Positions 60,413-64,000 of a stretch of 64,000 nt of DNA are shown here, piece after piece. Every line of letters begins with the position of its first letter. Position 1 is the first letter of the stretch. This DNA is from Lactarius indigo (lineage: Eukaryota; Basidiomycota; Agaricomycetes; Russulales; Russulaceae). Location of the stretch: positions 248,001 to 312,000 of the forward strand of contig JAFKAC010000051.1 of NCBI GenBank assembly GCA_025766275.1, read 5' to 3'. A program made the position numbers and the translations under genes. Below the pieces are notes generated by a model. The model made no database searches. It saw nothing but the letters and a program-made list of their open reading frames with translations, and was not told the DNA's origin.

Positions 60413-61595
60413 TGAACGTGCTCGAAAGCGCGTGCGTGAGTAAACGTGGGCAGAGGGTGGAGAAGAGGGGAGTTAAAGTGAAAGCAGCCCGGGATGACGA
60501 TAGGATAGGGGAATAATATGAGAAGAATGACCCGAAATGTTGACGAAAGAGACGATAAGCAGAGTCGAGCAAAAGAACTCTTCGCGAAGATCGTTAGATC
60601 AATCGCGAAGGGAATTTACCTAGAGAAGTACAAAGGGTTAGCGGCGCAGGGTCGAAAAAGACAAGAGGAGAGTCGATCTTGAAGTAGATGAGGGGTACGA
60701 GTCGAGCGATTGAGGGAAAGCAATTCGAGTGCCTTCGACTTTAAGGCCTGACCCGAAAGCTAGCTGAATCACACGAAATGCGAAGGAGAAAGGATGAGGG
60801 AGATCAACTGCTACATTCCGAACGCGAACCCGAGGCTTTTATACATGCGGTCAGTACCTAAAGCCAAACGAAGTAAAATCACGACTAAGTCGAAAGGTGT
60901 GAGGAAGGAAGTGTAAAAGTGGGAAAAGGTAAACTAAAAGTCGTAAGTGGAGAGGGAATCAACAGGTGGAAACACGAGGCGAGCGCGGGGAAAAGGGTAC
61001 GAGTCATCGGAAAGTAGGAGAGTCGGAGAACAAGGGAGCGTGGCCGAACGACAGCGCCGGAGGTATCAACGACGCGCACTATGAGTACAAAGAAAAATGT
61101 CAGAAAAAGAAGGGTAAAATTAAACGATATTGGGCGCGCCTGTGCCCGAGACAGAGAGCGCGAACTAGAACAGTTCGACGAAGAGTCGTGGCTTGAGAGG
61201 CGATGACGCGAAGTCGATCGGCCGAGGGTGAAGACATGAAGGAGGCGATGAAGACGTCGGGGAAAGCAAAGGAATGGTGAGTGGTGGAAGCATGGTAGAC
61301 TTGAGGCCGTTGGCGTCGCAGTTGGGAGGCTTGAAGGCGACGTTAGCCCAGTACGGGCAATCGGGTGGCGTCTGACGATGACAGAAGAGACGGGGAAGAT
61401 GGCGAGGCAAGGAACGACAGATTTGATGACGAGATGAAGGAGGAAGGGTGAAAGACAAGGCGAGGCGAAGTGAGCGAGGACAGGTTGATGAGTTGGTGGT
61501 GATGGACGAGATAAGCGTGACGGGTGACAATTGCGGAGTGGCTGAGATACTCGGAAGCAGCCAGTTTCGGGCCCAAGGGCCGTGCTGCCGTGACA
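60413..61595 (-). mobile_element. Probable solo LTR (1,183 bp)
   Basis: Extra segment relative to the sister spacer near 38,075. It begins TGAACG and ends GTGACA, flanked by CCGG on both sides (60409-60412, 61596-61599; ACCGG if one more base is counted). A TATAAAAG motif on the minus strand (60836-60843) suggests LTR transcription leftwards. No internal LTR-element genes. The antisense frames in it are not supported as genes. Different from the Gypsy LTR above. Confidence 0.62.
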
Positions 61596-61599
61596 CCGG

Positions 61600-63820
61600 A
61601 GCCATGTAGAAGTGGAACGAACCGTACTGGACAGGCGATAAGGACGGTTGCGGAGACAAGTGGTCGCTGTATGCATGGATGTGGGCGAATGGGGAGTAGA
61701 GATGCCATTTGGCATTTGGGAGCCATTGCGTCCGTGAGTGAGAGAAGTAGAATTGGAGAGATAACGCACACTTCAACGTACCGAGCACTTTATGACTCCA
61801 GCGACAAACGTTTCGCTCTATTCACCGCCCGAGTTCTCACTTTGGAGAAGGGTCGTGTAAGAGGGACAGGAGGCGACGGCTTGGTCCTATGTGTGCGGGG
61901 TCGAGATTTCTGTATTCAAGATAGCATGAGGAAGTGATATTCGGAGAAGTTAGACCAGATTTCTTGGGTCAACTTGGTATGACACTTGTTGAGCGAGAAG
62001 ACGATGAGAGTGAGTCGGAGATGTCGGATTGGCTGACAAACAGTACCAATCACCGGACTTCCGCGTTCCGTTCCACATTAATTCGCCATTTCATATAAAT
62101 TCTTCTTGTTCTCCCCACGCAGTACTTTCAACTTCATCGCGACGGAATATAAGTAGATGCCGATTTTGAACAACTCCCCCACGACAATTCCATTGAGTCA
62201 TTGATCGACATTCCGCTCTTCTGCTTCCTGCGTTACAGTACAACGTGCGTGCCGAGTAACTACAGCCGTAGAACCACACGTATCACGGCTAGATGTGGCT
62301 GCAATGGCATTTGATAGCACCCGAAACGTCTTGGGGATAGTTGAATAACTCAACGGGGGTCATGCTGATCTGCGATAAGATAACGATAACTTGATTGGAA
62401 CGCACCAAACTCGACTCCGTTCGTGTCCGCGACCCCTTCTGCAAGACAAACTAAAAGTGCCAAAGAGAACTCGCTCCATACCGTACAGCTATCGACGGCT
62501 CTCGAGTTTGCTACAGCTGCAGTCAGTCACCGTGGTTTTCAGAGGTGGAGTGGAGGGGGGTGTCAAAACAGTCGTGTAACCCTCGGGGCATTCTACTTTT
62601 ACACAAACGAAACTCCTACGAGTATGAGGTACCGCGTCACGCACGACTCAGAGAGAGCCACGGGAAACCTGAAGCACCATGATCTTGTACGTTCGCCAAT
62701 ACGTGCTACGTGCGCTGTTCTACCTTGATGGTAACCTGTCTGGTTAGTGCGCCCCAGAAAACCGCTGAGTAGCGCAGATTGGGAGTGAAGTGCAGAATTA
62801 CTTGACGTGGATGCAGCGCTGGCGGTAGCTACTAGCGCAAAAGCCAGTCGGGAGACAAGGTGTGGGAAAGAAGGAGGGTAGATGGTCGTCGTGTGATAGG
62901 ATGTCTATAAGTTGGTGAGTGTGCATAGGGACTCGGGAACGGAACTTGAAGGACAAGCGAGCGCAGCTTGTGCCAAGGGAAAGGGCCAAGGTCGACACTT
63001 GTCTGCTAATCCTATCAGTCATGTCTACAGACGCAGGCAAACGCAGCGGCCACGCTCTGGTCATTGATCGAAACAAACGAACAGAACGAGGGTTGACGAT
63101 GTTGACAGGTGGAAGCCCTTGAGGAAGATACTCGTGAACAAACGTTGAAGGCCACCCTGGTACGCACGTAAAAGCGACATCCCCGCCGTCATCCTCGCTC
63201 ATGCTAGCCCTCCTGCGCTTTGCCACTGCCTTGGTGCGCGGTGCGTCATAACTCCTAGTGAGCGTATCGCCTCTAGTAGGCCGCAAGACTCTTCTTACAT
63301 ACCATTAATTGCCACCAATAACCATATTCTGACCGAAGTATCGGTGCCTGGCATCGGTGAGGGCGGTTGGAGAATGGGGGGCCTAGCGTCCTACAAGGGC
63401 TGGACGAACACTTTCACGGGATTGGATAGATGGTAGGCGTACAGCGTAGATGCATGTGGGAGAAGATCGTATTTTCCAGTTGGATGTCGTCTCCATTTGT
63501 GAGAGGGGGCGAACGGGAGCGAAGGGGGGATAGAAAGAGCGCACATTGAGGACTGAGAAGGAGTTGCGTATCGCTTGTAAGTTACGATCCGGTCACGTTT
63601 GAACCGGTCCGGATATGCTCCTATGAGCGCTTGTCTCAATCACTGGCAGTCAACGCTATCAAATCAGTCATGTGTGTTGGGCGCCGCAGGGCTGTGCTTT
63701 GGGCTGTGCGCGCTACTTGCATACACGAGACAGGGTAAACGTTCCCACCTTGAGAAACCCGGTCCTCGTCTCTCATTTTCGACATACACTCTTATCTAGC
63801 TCAAAGTCTCAATAAACACC
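61600..63820. other. Spacer and upstream region of NLR copy 4
   Basis: Collinear with 38,080-41,229 and 49,650-51,714; carries the empty target site of the polyA insertion near 62,190. No gene seen. Confidence 0.65.
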
Positions 63821-64000
63821 ATGTCAACCAGTCTTCAGCCGTCCTCCTCAACTCCAAACTTTCATCCGATCTTTGAGAAGGCCCTCAAAGAGTATAAGAA
63901 GAAGACTGGAAAAGAAATTTCGACCCACCCGCTCGCGGAGGAGATAAATGGTTGTAGTTCTATCGAAGCTATCCTCACCGTACTTCAAGGGAAAGCCAAC
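63821..64000 (+). CDS. NLR copy 4, N-terminal fragment (runs off window)
   Basis: First 60 codons of the same family (MSTSLQPSSSTPNFHPIFEK...), almost identical to copy 2, including NGCSSIEA where copies 1 and 3 have NGCGSIEA. Nothing can be said about its integrity. Confidence 0.9.
   Translation, partial: MSTSLQPSSSTPNFHPIFEKALKEYKKKTGKEISTHPLAEEINGCSSIEAILTVLQGKAN

Noticed and set aside
60885..61769. Minus-strand ORF of 294 codons
   Set aside because: Crosses the boundary of the solo-LTR insertion into spacer sequence; Ser/Pro/Leu-rich with no domain.

Overview
The window looks like nuclear DNA of an agaricomycete basidiomycete. Evidence: dozens of ~45-60 bp introns, KDZ-type transposase, a fungal TET/JBP dioxygenase, a chromodomain Ty3/Gypsy element and a tandem family of fungal STAND/NLR genes (N-terminal 'Goodbye'-like helical region, NACHT, ankyrin repeats). 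Species cannot be named from sequence alone. Exon models below were assembled by hand; a model is trusted mainly where splice phases close to one open frame.

Layout. (1) 1-2,936: polyA end of a retroposon, then the 5' two thirds of NLR copy 1. (2) 2,938-33,996: one ~31.06-kb DNA transposon of the KDZ superfamily inserted in that NLR gene. It has 87-bp imperfect terminal inverted repeats starting ATGACGCAAAT, a left subterminal array (175-bp higher-order repeat of three ~58-bp monomers), a right subterminal array (strictly phased 44-bp monomers) and nine genes: five unknown cargo genes that are spliced and phase-consistent, two small ones, a TET/JBP 5-methylcytosine oxidase and the KDZ transposase. 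A 7-mer TCGGCAG/CTGCCGA runs through arrays, genes and splice sites of the element. (3) 13,998-21,941: a very young chromodomain Gypsy element nested in it (578-bp LTRs with one visible difference, GTGCT target duplication). (4) 34,003-34,326: the 3' end of NLR copy 1; about 2 kb of its ankyrin coding is missing. (5) 34,327-64,000: tandem NLR array: copy 2 (41,230-46,073), copy 3 (51,715-56,546) and the start of copy 4 (63,821 onward), separated by duplicated gene-free spacers that also hold a polyA retroposon (14-bp target duplication) and a probable solo LTR.

How it fits together. The NLR array is an innate-immunity/non-self-recognition type cluster evolving by unequal exchange; copy 3 reads intact, copy 2 has lost a splice acceptor just after the P-loop, copy 1 was destroyed by the transposon. 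The transposon carries its own DNA demethylation-type enzyme next to CpG-containing subterminal repeats, suggesting (inference) an element that can edit the methylation of its own ends. In this copy the transposase itself seems dead: a frame break near 24,976 and Asp to Asn in the YDxMCQ motif, while TET and cargo frames remain open.
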